Assembly: GCA_947259795.1 (NCBI GenBank)
Contig: CAMYNJ010000099.1
Span: forward strand, 1 to 46,690
Direction of reading: 5' to 3'
DNA from: an uncultured Alphaproteobacteria bacterium
Lineage (GTDB): Bacteria > Pseudomonadota > Alphaproteobacteria > UBA8366 > JADFVY01
Length of the DNA stretch: 46,690 nt
The notes beneath the pieces were generated by a model. The model had not been told where the DNA came from and did not search any database. It saw only the letters and a program-made list of their open reading frames with translations. The number at the start of each line of letters is the position of its first letter. Position 1 is the stretch's first letter. Made by a program: the position numbers and the translations under genes. Below, piece after piece: positions 16,194 to 26,399 of this stretch.

Positions 16194-19153
16194 TGCGCGA
16201 ACCCGCCCGCATCCTTACCATCGCCGCGAACCGCCCCTTCCTGGATACGCTGGCGGCGGGACTGCTGGCCGAGGCGGGCGGGGAGGCGCAGCGGCTTGCG
16301 GACTACCTGATCCTGCTGCCGACGCGGCGCGCCTGTCGGGCACTGGGCGAGGCGTTCCTGCGGGTCGGCGAGGGCCGGCCGCTGATCCTGCCGGCGATCC
16401 GGCCGCTGGGCGATGTCGACGAGGAGGCGCTGGCCTTCCATCTGCCGGCCGGCGAGGCGGCCCTGACCCTGCCGCCGGCCATCCCCGAGATGCGGCGGGC
16501 GCTGCTGTTGACCCGCATGATACTGGGCTGGAAATCGGGAACCGACATCACATCGGACCAGGCGGTGCGGCTGGCCGGGGAACTGGCGCGGCTGCTGAAC
16601 CAGGTACAGACCGAGCGGCTGGATTTCGCGAAATTGAGCGGGCTGGCACCGGCGGAATATGCCGACCATTGGCAGGATGTGCTGAAATTCCTGGAGATCG
16701 CCACCGATCATTGGCCAGGCATCCTGGCCGAACAGGACTGCATCGACCCGGCCGACCGGCGCAACCGGCTGCTGGAGGTGCAGGCCGGAATCTGGCGCGA
16801 CGCGCCGCCTGAGGGTCCGGTCGTCGCGGCAGGGTCCACCGGCAGCATCCCGGCCACCGCCGACCTGCTGGAAACCGTTGTCGGCCTGCCGAAGGGCCGG
16901 ATCGTCCTGCCCGGCCTGGACAGCGGCATGGACGAGGCGACGCAGCGGGCGGCGCGGGACGAGCCGACCCATCCACAGCATGGCATGCTGCGGCTCCTCA
17001 AGCGCCTGAAGGTGGCAGTGGCGGCGGTACCCGAGTGGGAGGGCGGCGTGGAGTGGTCCAGCCCGCCGGAGCGCGCTGCGCTGGCGGCCGAAGCGCTGCG
17101 CCCGGCCGAGACCACCGATGCCTGGCGCGCGCTGGGGCCGATCCCGAAGGCCGCGCTCGCGGGCGTCCAGCGCGTGGACTGCGCCAACGAGGCGGAGGAA
17201 GCGGGCGTCATCGCCCTGATGCTGCGCCATGCGCTGGAGCAAGAGGGCAAGACGGCTGCACTGGTCACGCCCGACCGGCAACTGGCGCGCCGCGTGACGG
17301 CAGAACTGGGGCGCTGGGGCATCGAAATCGACGATTCCGCAGGCCGCCCTCTGGCCGACACGCCGCCGGGTGTGTTCCTGCGTCTGGTGGCGCGCGCGGC
17401 GGCCGAGGGAATGTCGCCGGTCATCCTGCTCGCCGCCCTGAAACACCCCCATGCTGCCGGCGGCGTGGAGCGAAGAGCGTTCCTCGCCCTGTTGCGCGGG
17501 TTCGAGAAGGAAATCCTGCGCGGCCCCCGCCCGGCGCCGGGACTCGCGGGCCTGCGCGCGCTGCTGGCGGCTGAGCCGAAGAAAGCGCCGCAGTTCGAGC
17601 CATTGCTGAAAATCGTGGAGCGCTGCCTGAGTCCGCTGGCCGCCATGCTGGAGGGTGGTGCCCACGACTTCACCGCGCTGATCGACGCCCATCTGGCCGC
17701 CGCCGAGACGCTGGCCGCAACGGAAGACGAGGCGGGGCCGGCGCGCCTGTGGGCCGGCGACGACGGCGAGGAACTGGCCAATGCGATCGCCGAGCTGCGT
17801 CAGGCCGCGCCGGTAATGCGGGAGATCGGGGGCATCGAATATGCTGCGCTGTTCGAGACGCTGATGTCCGGCGCCACACTGCGCCCGCGCTACGGGCTGC
17901 ATCCCCGACTGCATATATGGGGGCCGCTGGAGGCCCGGCTGCTGCATGCGGACCTGACGATCCTCGGCGGGCTGAATGAAGGCGTCTGGCCGCCGGACCC
18001 GGGCAACGACCCGTGGATGAGCCGCCCCATGCGCGCGCAATTCGGCCTGCCCGCGCCGGAACGCCGCATCGGCCTGGCGGCTCATGATTTCGCGCAAGCC
18101 TTCGCCGCGCCCCGGGTCGCGCTGACCCGCGCCGCCAAGGTGGAAGGAGCGCCGACCGTGCCGTCGCGCTGGCTGACCCGGCTGGATACGGTGCTGCAAG
18201 GGGCGGGCGCGGAGGATGCGCTGGCGCCCGGCAAGGACTGGCGCGCGCTCTACCACGCACTTTCGCGGCCGGAAAGGCCGGTGCGCATCGGCCCGCCGGA
18301 GCCCCGCCCGCCACTCGATTCACGGCCGAGGGAGCTGTCCGTTACGCGCATCGAGCTGTGGATGCGCGAGCCCTATGCGATCTTCGCCGGCAAGATCCTG
18401 GACCTCCGCCCGCTCGACGCGTTGGAGGCCGACCCCGGCGCCGCCGACCGCGGCAGTTTCATCCATGAGGCGCTGGACAGGTTCGTCCGCGACCATCCGG
18501 GCGAGTTGCCGCCGGACGCCCTGGACCGGCTTCTGAACTGCGGTAGGGAGGCTTTCGGCGAGGCGCTGGGACGGCCGGCTGTCACGGCCTTCTGGTGGCC
18601 GCGATTCCGGCGTGTCGCCGAATGGTTCCTGGCGCGGGAGCGCGAAAGGCGGGCCGGGCCGGTCGCCGGATCCCATACCGAAGTCCAGGGCCGAGTTACA
18701 CTGAAGGGCAGCAAGGGCGATTTCGTCCTGACCGCCACGGCGGACCGCATCGATCGGCTGACGGCCGGCGGCCATGCGATCATCGACTACAAGACCGGCC
18801 TGCCGCCGAGCGCGGACGAGGTTACCTACGGCTATGCCCCGCAGCTGCCGCTGGAGGCAGCCATCCTGGCCGCGGGCGGCTTCGAGGGGGTGGGCAAGGG
18901 CGATGCGTCGGAACTGGCCTACTGGCGCCTGTCGGGCGGCGAGCCGCCGGGCGAGATCCGCATCGTCGATGGCGACCCGGCCGAGCTTGCCGATGCCGCG
19001 CGGGCCGGGCTGCTGCGCCTGATCAATGCGTTCGACGATCCAGACACCCCCTATATGGCGACGCCGCGCCCGGCATGGGCCACCGCCTGGAACGATTACG
19101 AACATCTGGCGCGCAACGGTGAATGGGGCGCCGGCGGGGGGTGGGGCGAATGA
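16193..19153 (+). CDS. addB: double-strand break repair protein AddB, 986 aa
   Basis: Partner subunit of the AddAB helicase-nuclease, which processes DNA ends to Chi-like sites for RecA loading. The N-terminal part contains a degenerate P-loop region (LPTRRACRALGEAF), and the C-terminal part is a RecB-type nuclease domain with FIHEALDRF, ATADRIDRL and IIDYKTG (Asp865, Lys867). I see no four-cysteine cluster framing the nuclease as in B. subtilis AddB, as expected for alphaproteobacteria. The ATG at 16193 overlaps the murU stop; an upstream extension to 16127 lies inside murU. Confidence 0.94.
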   Translation: MREPARILTIAANRPFLDTLAAGLLAEAGGEAQRLADYLILLPTRRACRALGEAFLRVGEGRPLILPAIRPLGDVDEEALAFHLPAGEAALTLPPAIPEMRRALLLTRMILGWKSGTDITSDQAVRLAGELARLLNQVQTERLDFAKLSGLAPAEYADHWQDVLKFLEIATDHWPGILAEQDCIDPADRRNRLLEVQAGIWRDAPPEGPVVAAGSTGSIPATADLLETVVGLPKGRIVLPGLDSGMDEATQRAARDEPTHPQHGMLRLLKRLKVAVAAVPEWEGGVEWSSPPERAALAAEALRPAETTDAWRALGPIPKAALAGVQRVDCANEAEEAGVIALMLRHALEQEGKTAALVTPDRQLARRVTAELGRWGIEIDDSAGRPLADTPPGVFLRLVARAAAEGMSPVILLAALKHPHAAGGVERRAFLALLRGFEKEILRGPRPAPGLAGLRALLAAEPKKAPQFEPLLKIVERCLSPLAAMLEGGAHDFTALIDAHLAAAETLAATEDEAGPARLWAGDDGEELANAIAELRQAAPVMREIGGIEYAALFETLMSGATLRPRYGLHPRLHIWGPLEARLLHADLTILGGLNEGVWPPDPGNDPWMSRPMRAQFGLPAPERRIGLAAHDFAQAFAAPRVALTRAAKVEGAPTVPSRWLTRLDTVLQGAGAEDALAPGKDWRALYHALSRPERPVRIGPPEPRPPLDSRPRELSVTRIELWMREPYAIFAGKILDLRPLDALEADPGAADRGSFIHEALDRFVRDHPGELPPDALDRLLNCGREAFGEALGRPAVTAFWWPRFRRVAEWFLARERERRAGPVAGSHTEVQGRVTLKGSKGDFVLTATADRIDRLTAGGHAIIDYKTGLPPSADEVTYGYAPQLPLEAAILAAGGFEGVGKGDASELAYWRLSGGEPPGEIRIVDGDPAELADAARAGLLRLINAFDDPDTPYMATPRPAWATAWNDYEHLARNGEWGAGGGWGE

Positions 19154-22100
19154 GCGCGGTGGCCGCCCGGCCCGATCCGTCGCGACGCCAGCGCAGCGCC
19201 GCCGACCCCGCGGCCAGCGTCTGGGTATCCGCCTCGGCGGGCAGCGGCAAGACAAAGGTGCTGACCGACCGGGTGCTGTCGCTGCTGCTGGCGGGCACCC
19301 GGCCCGAACGCATCCTCTGCCTGACCTTCACCAAGGCGGCGGCGGCGGAAATGGCGGTGCGCATCAACCGCCAGCTCAGCCGGTGGGCGACCGCAGAGGA
19401 CGGGGGCCTCACCGGGCTGCTGGAGGAACTGACCGGTGAGGCCCCCACGGATGAGACGGCCAGGCGGGCCAGGCGATTGTTCGCACGGGTGCTCGACGCG
19501 CCGGGCGGGCTGAAGATCCAGACCATCCATGCCTTCTGCCAGTCGCTGCTGGGCCGTTTCCCCATCGAGGCCGGGCTGGCGCCGCATTTCGAGGTGATCG
19601 ACGAGCGCAGCGCCGCTGAACTGGTCGAGACCGCGCGCGACGAGATCCTGCGGCGCAGCCAGGCGGACCCTGAACTGGGAAAGGCGCTGGAGGCGGTAAG
19701 CGAGCATGTGGACGAACGCCGCTTCGGCGAACTGATGGACGAACTGGGCCGGGAAAGGCACCGGCTGGAACGCTTTATCGAATCGAACGCCGGTCTCGAG
19801 AAGGCGGTGCAGGCGATCCGCACGAGGCTGGGGCTGAAACCCGGCGACAGCGATGTTTCCCTGCGTCAAAGCGCGTCGAAGGAGACCGCCTTTTCCCGCA
19901 AGGCGCTGCAAGGGGCGGTAGAAGCGTTGCTCTCCGGCACGGAGAAAACCGACCAGCCGCGCGGCCAGATCATTGCGGAATGGCTTGCATCGGACAGTGC
20001 CGCGCGTGCCGAGGGTTTTGACGAATACGCCCACGCCTTCATCAAGAAAGAGGGCGGTATATTCGCGACCCTTGCCACCAAGTCGGTTCTTAAAACCAGT
20101 CCGGAAATCGAGGTGGATCTTGCCCGCGAAGCCCAACGGATACAGGCTGTACAGAACCTGCGCCGCGCCCTGGTGACGGCGGACGCCACCGCCGGCCTGC
20201 TGCGCCTGGGCCAGGCGCTGCTGCAGGCCTATGACGAATCGAAGCGGTCGCTGGCCCGCCTGGATTACGAAGATCTGATCCTGAAGACCGCCGACCTCCT
20301 GGATCGGCCGAACGTCGCGCCCTGGATCCTGTTCAAGCTGGACGGCGGCATCGACCATATCCTGATCGACGAGGCGCAGGATACCAGCCCGCAGCAATGG
20401 GCGGTGGTCGCAAGGCTGGCCGAGGAATTCTTCACCGGCGAGGGCGCACGCCCCGAGGTCGTCCGCACCATCTTCGCGGTCGGCGACACCAAGCAGTCGA
20501 TCTTCAGCTTCCAGCATGCCGACCCGGAGGAGTTCCGCCGCATGCGCGACCATTTCGCGGACAGGGTGGTCGATGGCGGCGGCGCCTGGCGGCCGATCGA
20601 CCTGGACATATCCTTCCGTTCGACCGAGGCGGTGCTGGGCGCGGTGGACCGGGTCTTCGCGCGCGGCGAGGCTGCGGCCGGCGTGGTCGAGCCGGGCGCG
20701 CCTCTCGCCCATTACCCCTTCCGCGAGGGCCATGCCGGGCGGGTCGAGGTCTGGCCCACCATCGCGCCGCGCGAGCAGGAAGAAGAAATCCCCTGGAGCG
20801 CCCCGGTGGCGCGCCGGGCCGGCGACGATCCGGCCGGGCGGCTGGCCCTGGTGCTGGCCGCCGAGATCGAAGGCTGGATCGGCAGGGAGATGCTGGAATC
20901 GCGGGGTCGCCCGGTGCGCGCCGGCGACATCATGGTGCTGGTGCGCACGCGCGGCGGCTTCGTCGAGGCGCTGGTGCGCGCGCTGAAGGATCGGCGCGTG
21001 CCGGTTTCCGGCGTCGACCGGATGGTGCTGACGGAACAGATCGCGGTGATGGATCTGATCGCGCTGGGCCGCTTCCTGCTGCTGCCGACCGACGATTTGA
21101 CGCTGGCGACGATACTGAAATGCCCGCTGGTCGGATTCGACGACGACGATCTTTTCCGACTGGCCTGGGACCGCGGGGGCAAGAGCCTGTGGCAACGGCT
21201 GCAGGAGCAGGCGGCGGGGGACTCCCGTTTCGAGGCCGCGCACGCCTGGCTGGCCGGCCTCCTCAACCGGGTCGATTATGTGCGGCCCTACGAGCTTTAT
21301 GCCGAAATCCTGGCGCGGCCCACGGTGGGCGACGAGAACGGCCGGCAACGCATGCTGGCGCGGCTGGGACCGGATGCCGACGACCCGATCGACGAATTCC
21401 TGAACCTCGCCTTCACCCATGAGCGCGGCCATGCCAGCTCGCTGGAATCCTTCCTGCACTGGGTCGAGGCCGGCGAGGCGACCATCAAGCGCGACCTGGA
21501 GCAAACCCGCGACGAGGTGCGGGTGATGACGGTGCATGGGTCGAAGGGACTGCAGGCGCCAATCGTGGTGATGCCCGACACGACCTCGAAGCCGCGGGTC
21601 AGCCCGGCGCTGCTGTGGGACGCCGACATGCCGCTCTGGCCGCCGCGCAGCGGCTATCGCGACACGGTCTGCGAGACGGTGCTGGAAGACCTGAAGCGGC
21701 GTACGGCCGAGGAATACCGGCGCCTGTTGTATGTCGCGATGACCCGCGCCGAGGACCGGCTCTATGTCTGCGGCTCGGAGGGCAAGCGCGCAGCGGCGGA
21801 GGATAGCTGGTACCGGCTGATCGCCGGAGGCCTGGCCGAGCATGCCCAGGAGACGACTTTCGAATTCCGCAAACCCCGGGGCCAGGGCTGGAGCGGCACA
21901 GGCCTCGTCCTGGCCAATTCGCAGAAGGCGCCGCCGAAGGACGACGACAAGGCGGCGGCGCAAGGGCCGGGCATCCGGGATGCGGAGGACTGGATGCAGC
22001 GCCCCGCGCCGCCCGAACCGGCGCCGCCGCGCCCGCTGGCCCCTTCGCGCCCGCGCGATGTGGAGCCGCCGGTGGTATCCCCCACCGGCGCGGATTCCGG

Positions 22101-22614
22101 ACGCCGGTTCCAGCGCGGCATCGTCATCCACCGCTTGCTGGAGACCCTGCCGGACCTGGCGCCGGAGGCCCGCCGGGGGGCCGCCGGGCAATATCTCGCA
22201 CGCCCGGTGCATGGGCTGGACGCGGCGGCAAGGGCGGAGGTTCTGGACGAGGTGATGGCGGTGATCGAGGACACCGCGTTCGGGGCCATCTTCGCACCCG
22301 GCAGCCGGGCGGAAGTGCCGATCGCCGGCCTGATCGACGGGCCGGACGGGCCGCAGGCGGTCAGCGGCCAGATCGACCGGCTTGCCGTGACCGCCAATTC
22401 CGTGCTGATCGTGGATTACAAATCGAACCGCCCGCCGCCGCGAAGGCCCGAAGACGTGCCGGAAATCTACTGGCGGCAATTGGCCGCATATCGCGCCGTG
22501 ATCGGTAAAATTTACCCGGACCGGGCGATTCGCTGCGCTTTGCTGTGGACAGACGGGCCGCGATTGATGGAACTTGTCGGTCCGCGACTTGACCCGGCGG
22601 GGCCGCGCCCATAG
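19150..22614 (+). CDS. addA: double-strand break repair helicase-nuclease AddA, 1154 aa
   Basis: UvrD-family helicase joined to a RecB-type nuclease. Motifs in order: Walker A SASAGSGKT (about 27-35), LTFTKAAAAEM, DEAQD (407-411), GDTKQSIFSFQ, TVHGSKGLQAPIV, RRLLYVAMTRAEDRLYV, and the nuclease core IVDYKSNR (Asp1089). A Pro/Ala-rich linker near 950-980 joins the two halves. The ATG at 19150 overlaps the addB stop by 4 bases, so the two subunits are made together. Confidence 0.96.
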   Translation: MSAVAARPDPSRRQRSAADPAASVWVSASAGSGKTKVLTDRVLSLLLAGTRPERILCLTFTKAAAAEMAVRINRQLSRWATAEDGGLTGLLEELTGEAPTDETARRARRLFARVLDAPGGLKIQTIHAFCQSLLGRFPIEAGLAPHFEVIDERSAAELVETARDEILRRSQADPELGKALEAVSEHVDERRFGELMDELGRERHRLERFIESNAGLEKAVQAIRTRLGLKPGDSDVSLRQSASKETAFSRKALQGAVEALLSGTEKTDQPRGQIIAEWLASDSAARAEGFDEYAHAFIKKEGGIFATLATKSVLKTSPEIEVDLAREAQRIQAVQNLRRALVTADATAGLLRLGQALLQAYDESKRSLARLDYEDLILKTADLLDRPNVAPWILFKLDGGIDHILIDEAQDTSPQQWAVVARLAEEFFTGEGARPEVVRTIFAVGDTKQSIFSFQHADPEEFRRMRDHFADRVVDGGGAWRPIDLDISFRSTEAVLGAVDRVFARGEAAAGVVEPGAPLAHYPFREGHAGRVEVWPTIAPREQEEEIPWSAPVARRAGDDPAGRLALVLAAEIEGWIGREMLESRGRPVRAGDIMVLVRTRGGFVEALVRALKDRRVPVSGVDRMVLTEQIAVMDLIALGRFLLLPTDDLTLATILKCPLVGFDDDDLFRLAWDRGGKSLWQRLQEQAAGDSRFEAAHAWLAGLLNRVDYVRPYELYAEILARPTVGDENGRQRMLARLGPDADDPIDEFLNLAFTHERGHASSLESFLHWVEAGEATIKRDLEQTRDEVRVMTVHGSKGLQAPIVVMPDTTSKPRVSPALLWDADMPLWPPRSGYRDTVCETVLEDLKRRTAEEYRRLLYVAMTRAEDRLYVCGSEGKRAAAEDSWYRLIAGGLAEHAQETTFEFRKPRGQGWSGTGLVLANSQKAPPKDDDKAAAQGPGIRDAEDWMQRPAPPEPAPPRPLAPSRPRDVEPPVVSPTGADSGRRFQRGIVIHRLLETLPDLAPEARRGAAGQYLARPVHGLDAAARAEVLDEVMAVIEDTAFGAIFAPGSRAEVPIAGLIDGPDGPQAVSGQIDRLAVTANSVLIVDYKSNRPPPRRPEDVPEIYWRQLAAYRAVIGKIYPDRAIRCALLWTDGPRLMELVGPRLDPAGPRP

Positions 22615-22705
22615 ATTCAAGTCTGGCCTCTGCGGAAGGCGTCGAATGGCATTTTACCATCCGGGGGCAGGCTGTATTTCTGACGAACAAGCATGAGGAC
22701 GATTC

Positions 22706-23026
22706 ATGAGCACCGTGCATGTCAATGACGACGATTTCGAGGCCAGCGTGCTAAACGCCGAGGGACCGGTCCTGGTGGATTTCTGGGCCGAATGGTGCGG
22801 TCCCTGCAAGATGATCGCGCCGTCGCTGGTCGAGATCGACAACGAGCTGGGCGGCCGTTTGACCGTCGCCAAGATGAATGTGGACGAAAATCCGCAGACC
22901 CCGGTGAAATACGGTGTGCGCGGCATCCCCATGCTGATGCTGTTCAAGGACGGCCAGGTTGCCGGCACCAAAATCGGCGCCCTGCCCAAGCAGCAGCTCA
23001 GCCAGTGGGTGAACTCGCTGCTCTGA
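22706..23026 (+). CDS. trxA: thioredoxin 1, 106 aa
   Basis: Canonical thioredoxin: active site WCGPC (Cys31, Cys34), the DFWAEW strand, the cis-proline motif GIPML, and standard length. No signal peptide, so it is cytoplasmic. It lies 91 bases after addA, with GAGGAC upstream of the ATG. The addA-trxA order is common in alphaproteobacteria. Confidence 0.96.
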   Translation: MSTVHVNDDDFEASVLNAEGPVLVDFWAEWCGPCKMIAPSLVEIDNELGGRLTVAKMNVDENPQTPVKYGVRGIPMLMLFKDGQVAGTKIGALPKQQLSQWVNSLL

Positions 23027-23054
23027 GCTATCCGGACAGTCTTGTTACGAACGG

Positions 23055-23082
23055 GCCCGGCCGAAAGGCGGGGCTTGTTTTC
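23055..23082 (+). terminator. rho-independent terminator after trxA
   Basis: GCCCGGCC (23055-23062) pairs with GGCGGGGC (23067-23074) around a GAAA loop with one mismatch, followed by TTGTTTT. It ends the tsaE-to-trxA operon. Confidence 0.6.
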
Positions 23083-23190
23083 GTATGGCCGGGCCGTGAC
23101 GCCGCGACGGGGGGCAGGCGGCCCTGGGCGGCCATCGAGTCGCAAAACGAGCCCTTGCAAAGGGGATTTCCGCGGGTTTCAGCCGGGATA

Positions 23191-23230
23191 TTATGGAAAA
23201 TCCGGTGGTGTTATGGAAAATGCGGCGGCC
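23191..23230. repeat. tandem 20-bp direct repeat
   Basis: Two adjacent 20-bp units starting TTATGGAAAA match at 16 of 20 positions. They lie in the 288-bp gap between trxA and the end of folC, where I otherwise see no gene. Function unknown. Confidence 0.5.
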
Positions 23231-23314
23231 GTTTCATTTGCATTTGGCGATCTTCCGGATTTTCGTGGCTCCCTTCCGGCACACCCTTCGGCCGGCTCGG
23301 CATGGGTTTATCCC

Positions 23315-24604
23315 CTACCCGTTCTCCGACAGCACGCGGCCGGCGAGGTAGAGCGAGCCGCAGATCAGGATGCGGGCCGGAGTGCCGGCGTCTTTCAAGA
23401 TAGTTGCGATGGCTGAAGGAAAGTCTTCGGCGGGTTCCGCTGGCAGGCCCACGCCGGATGCAATCGCGGCGGTCTCCTCCGCGGTGAAGCTGGCGGGCTC
23501 GCCTGGGATGGTTACGGTGCGCGCGCCGGCGGCAATGCCCTTGAAGGCGGCGAGGAAACGATCGGCCTGTTTGTTGTTCAGCATGCCGACGACCAGCCAT
23601 AGCGGGCGGTCCGTCCAATGTTCCGCGGCGTGGGCGGCCAGCGCCTCGCCGGCGGCGGCGTTGTGGCCGCCGTCGAGCCACAGCTCCCAGTCCTCTGGCA
23701 GGAGGTCGACCAGCGGACCGCTCTTCAGCCGCTGCATGCGCGCCGGCCATTCGGCGTTCATCAGGCCGTTGGCCAGGTCCAGTTCGGTAATCGTAAAGCC
23801 TTTCAGGCGCTCCAGCGCGGCGATGGCGGTGGCGGCATTGTCGATTTGATGCGCGCCCGGCAGCACGGGCCTCGGCAGCATCACGCGCCGGCCGGCGTTA
23901 TAGACGATGCCGCCGGACATCGTCTCGACTGAGAAGGAACGGCCGAACCGGAAGGTCGGCGCGCCGATCCGTGCCGCATAAGCGTCGATCGCGGCGGCGG
24001 CTTCCGGGGCTTGCGGGCCGATCACCGAGGGCACGCCGCGCTTCTGGATCGCGGCCTTTTCGCCGGCGATTTCGGCCAGCGTTTCCCCCAGGAACTGCTG
24101 ATGGTCGATGGAGACCGGGGTGATCACCGTGACCGCCGGCGCATCGATCAGGTTGGTAGCGTCCAGCCGGCCACCCAGGCCGACTTCCAGCAGGAGGATA
24201 TCGGCCGGCGTTTCGGCGAACGCCAGGAAGGCCGCGACGGTGGTGATTTCGAAATAGGTGATCGGCGCGCCGCCGTTGGCGTCCTCGCAGCGTTGCAGGC
24301 AGTCGGCCAGATATTTCTCGTCGACCAACGCGCCGGCCAGGCGTATGCGCTCATGGAAGCGGACGAGATGGGGCGAGGTATAGGCATGAACCCGGTAGCC
24401 CGCCGATTCCAGCGCCGCGCGCATATAGGCGGCGACCGATCCCTTGCCGTTGGTGCCAGCGATATGGACCACCGGCGGCAGCCGGCGGTGCGGATTGCCC
24501 AGCTTGTCGAGCAGGGCGACGACCCGGTCAAGCGACAGGTCGATGAGTTTGGGGTGCAGCGTCATCAGACGCGCGAGAATGGCGTCGCTGGGCTGAGCGA
24601 ACAT
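23315..24604 (-). CDS. folC: bifunctional folylpolyglutamate synthase/dihydrofolate synthase, 429 aa
   Basis: Mur-ligase-like ATPase with P-loop AGTNGKGS (about 49-56), TSPHLVRFHERIR, the EVGLGGRLDATN omega loop, TPVSIDHQQFLG and WLDGGHN. It adds glutamate to dihydropteroate and to reduced folates. It is the last gene of the trpB-trpA-accD-folC run and begins 35 bases after accD. Confidence 0.95.
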   Translation of the reverse strand: MFAQPSDAILARLMTLHPKLIDLSLDRVVALLDKLGNPHRRLPPVVHIAGTNGKGSVAAYMRAALESAGYRVHAYTSPHLVRFHERIRLAGALVDEKYLADCLQRCEDANGGAPITYFEITTVAAFLAFAETPADILLLEVGLGGRLDATNLIDAPAVTVITPVSIDHQQFLGETLAEIAGEKAAIQKRGVPSVIGPQAPEAAAAIDAYAARIGAPTFRFGRSFSVETMSGGIVYNAGRRVMLPRPVLPGAHQIDNAATAIAALERLKGFTITELDLANGLMNAEWPARMQRLKSGPLVDLLPEDWELWLDGGHNAAAGEALAAHAAEHWTDRPLWLVVGMLNNKQADRFLAAFKGIAAGARTVTIPGEPASFTAEETAAIASGVGLPAEPAEDFPSAIATILKDAGTPARILICGSLYLAGRVLSENG

Positions 24605-24639
24605 CGGTGTTACAGTCTAAATGGCGCGGCGCGGTGCGG

Positions 24640-25557
24640 TCAGGCCTCTTCCTCTTCCGGCGGCAGGATCTCGCCTTCCACCGGCAGAGGCACGACTTCC
24701 GCTTCCGGCGTGCGGTTGCGCAACAGGTCGATCACATTAATCAGCGTGTCGCGCAGCTCGTGCCGCGGGACAACCATGTCGACGATGCCATGTTCCTTCA
24801 GATACTCGGCGCGCTGGAAGCCTTCGGGCAGGCTTTCGCGCACGGTCTGTTCGATCACGCGCCGGCCGGCGAATCCGATCATCGCCCCCGGTTCGGCGAT
24901 CTGGATATCTCCCAGCATGGCGAAACTGGCAGTCACGCCGCCCGTCGTCGGGTCGGTCAGCAGCACGATATAGGGCAGGCCGGCTTCCTTGACTTCCTCG
25001 ACCGCGATGACCGTGCGGGGCAGCTGCATCAGCGACAGGATGCCTTCCTGCATGCGCGCGCCGCCCGAAGCCGGCACGACGATCAGCGGTGCATCCTGCA
25101 GCACGGCCAGCTTGGCCGCCGAGACCAGCCCCTCGCCCACGGCCACGCCCATGGAGCCGCCCATGAAACTGAAATCGAAGGCGGCGATCACTACCTTGTG
25201 GCCACCCATGGCGCCGTGGGCGACGATGATGGCGTCTTCCTCGCCGGTTTTTGCTTGGGATTCCTTGAGTCGGTCGGTATAGCGTTTGATGTCGCGAAAC
25301 TTCAGCGGGTCGGTGACAGCCTTGGGCAATTCAATGCGGTCATAGGCGCCATCGTCGAACATCATCTCCAGCCGCTTTTTCACATCGACCCGCATATGGT
25401 GGTCGCAATGCTGGCAGACGAAGAGGTTTTCCTCGAGATCGCGGTGGAAGATCATCTGCCCGCAGTTGGGGCATTTGAACCACAGATTGTCCGGCTGCTC
25501 GGTCTGCTTGACCAGCGCCTGGAACTTCGGCCGGACGAAATTGGTAAGCCAGTTCAT
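24640..25557 (-). CDS. accD: acetyl-CoA carboxylase carboxyltransferase subunit beta, 305 aa
   Basis: N-terminal Cys4 zinc ribbon (Cys29, Cys32, Cys48, Cys51) followed by the crotonase-like carboxyltransferase domain with the oxyanion-hole stretch PASGGARMQEG and TDPTTGGVTASFA. It works with AccA, AccB and AccC to make malonyl-CoA. The Glu/Pro-rich tail (about 290-305) is variable in the family. Its ATG overlaps the trpA stop by one base (TAATG). Confidence 0.97.
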   Translation of the reverse strand: MNWLTNFVRPKFQALVKQTEQPDNLWFKCPNCGQMIFHRDLEENLFVCQHCDHHMRVDVKKRLEMMFDDGAYDRIELPKAVTDPLKFRDIKRYTDRLKESQAKTGEEDAIIVAHGAMGGHKVVIAAFDFSFMGGSMGVAVGEGLVSAAKLAVLQDAPLIVVPASGGARMQEGILSLMQLPRTVIAVEEVKEAGLPYIVLLTDPTTGGVTASFAMLGDIQIAEPGAMIGFAGRRVIEQTVRESLPEGFQRAEYLKEHGIVDMVVPRHELRDTLINVIDLLRNRTPEAEVVPLPVEGEILPPEEEEA

Positions 25558-26399
25558 TACTTGCCCCCGCTGCCGCGCACGCCCGCGGCCAGTTCACGCA
25601 CATAACCCAGCACTCCGGCGGCCAAATCCGGTTTGGGCCTGCCGTTGCCGTCCAGCCCGCCGGCGATGCGGTCGATGATCGCCGAACCGACAACGGCCGC
25701 ATTGGCGACCGAGGCTACCGCGCGCACGTTTTCCGGCGTCTTGATGCCGAAACCGACGCCGATCGGCAGATCAGTATGGCGGCGCAAACGTTCGACGGCG
25801 GCCTTCACGGCGCCTTCCGTGGCCGACTTGGTGCCGGTGATTCCCATCACCGAAACATAATAGACAAAACCGCTGGTGTTTGACAAAACCGTCGGCAGGC
25901 GCTGATCGTCGGTGGTCGGCGTGGCCAGGCGGATGAAGTTCAGCCCGGCTTTCAGGGCCGGCAGGCAAAGCTCCTGGTCTTCCTCCGGCGGCAGATCGAC
26001 GACGATCAGCCCGTCGACGCCCGATTCGCGCGCCTCGGCCAGGAACCGGTCGACGCCGTAGCTGTAAATGGGGTTGTAGTAGCCCATCAGCACGATCGGC
26101 GTGTCGTCGTCCCGCGCCCGGAATTCGCGCACCATTTCCAGCACGCGTGCCAGCTTCATGCCCGCCGCCAGCGCCCTCAGCGAGGCCGCCTGGACCGATG
26201 GGCCGTCGGCCATCGGGTCGGAAAAGGGCATGCCGAGCTCGATCACGTCGGCGCCGGCTTCCGGCAGGCCGAAGACGATCTGCTTCGAGGATTCGTAATC
26301 CGGGTCGCCGGCGGTGATGAAGGTTATCAACCCGCCACGGCCCGCCGCCTTCAGGGCCGCGAAGCGGCGGCTAAAGCGGCCGGAATCCGCCGCACTCAT
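25557..26399 (-). CDS. trpA: tryptophan synthase alpha chain, 280 aa
   Basis: TIM-barrel lyase that releases indole from indole-3-glycerol phosphate. The catalytic Glu and Asp lie in [26 protein letters not shown] and the phosphate-binding GVGFGIKTP are intact. The ATG at 26397-26399 overlaps the trpB stop; a longer frame to 26456 lies inside trpB and is rejected. Confidence 0.96.
   Translation of the reverse strand: MSAADSGRFSRRFAALKAAGRGGLITFITAGDPDYESSKQIVFGLPEAGADVIELGMPFSDPMADGPSVQAASLRALAAGMKLARVLEMVREFRARDDDTPIVLMGYYNPIYSYGVDRFLAEARESGVDGLIVVDLPPEEDQELCLPALKAGLNFIRLATPTTDDQRLPTVLSNTSGFVYYVSVMGITGTKSATEGAVKAAVERLRRHTDLPIGVGFGIKTPENVRAVASVANAAVVGSAIIDRIAGGLDGNGRPKPDLAAGVLGYVRELAAGVRGSGGK

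Noticed and set aside
16073-22620. Very long open frames antisense to addB and addA (727 and 1174 codons)
   Set aside because: They mirror real genes with full helicase and nuclease motifs, have repetitive Arg/Gln/Pro-rich composition, and show no domain. Long antisense frames are expected in GC-rich coding DNA.
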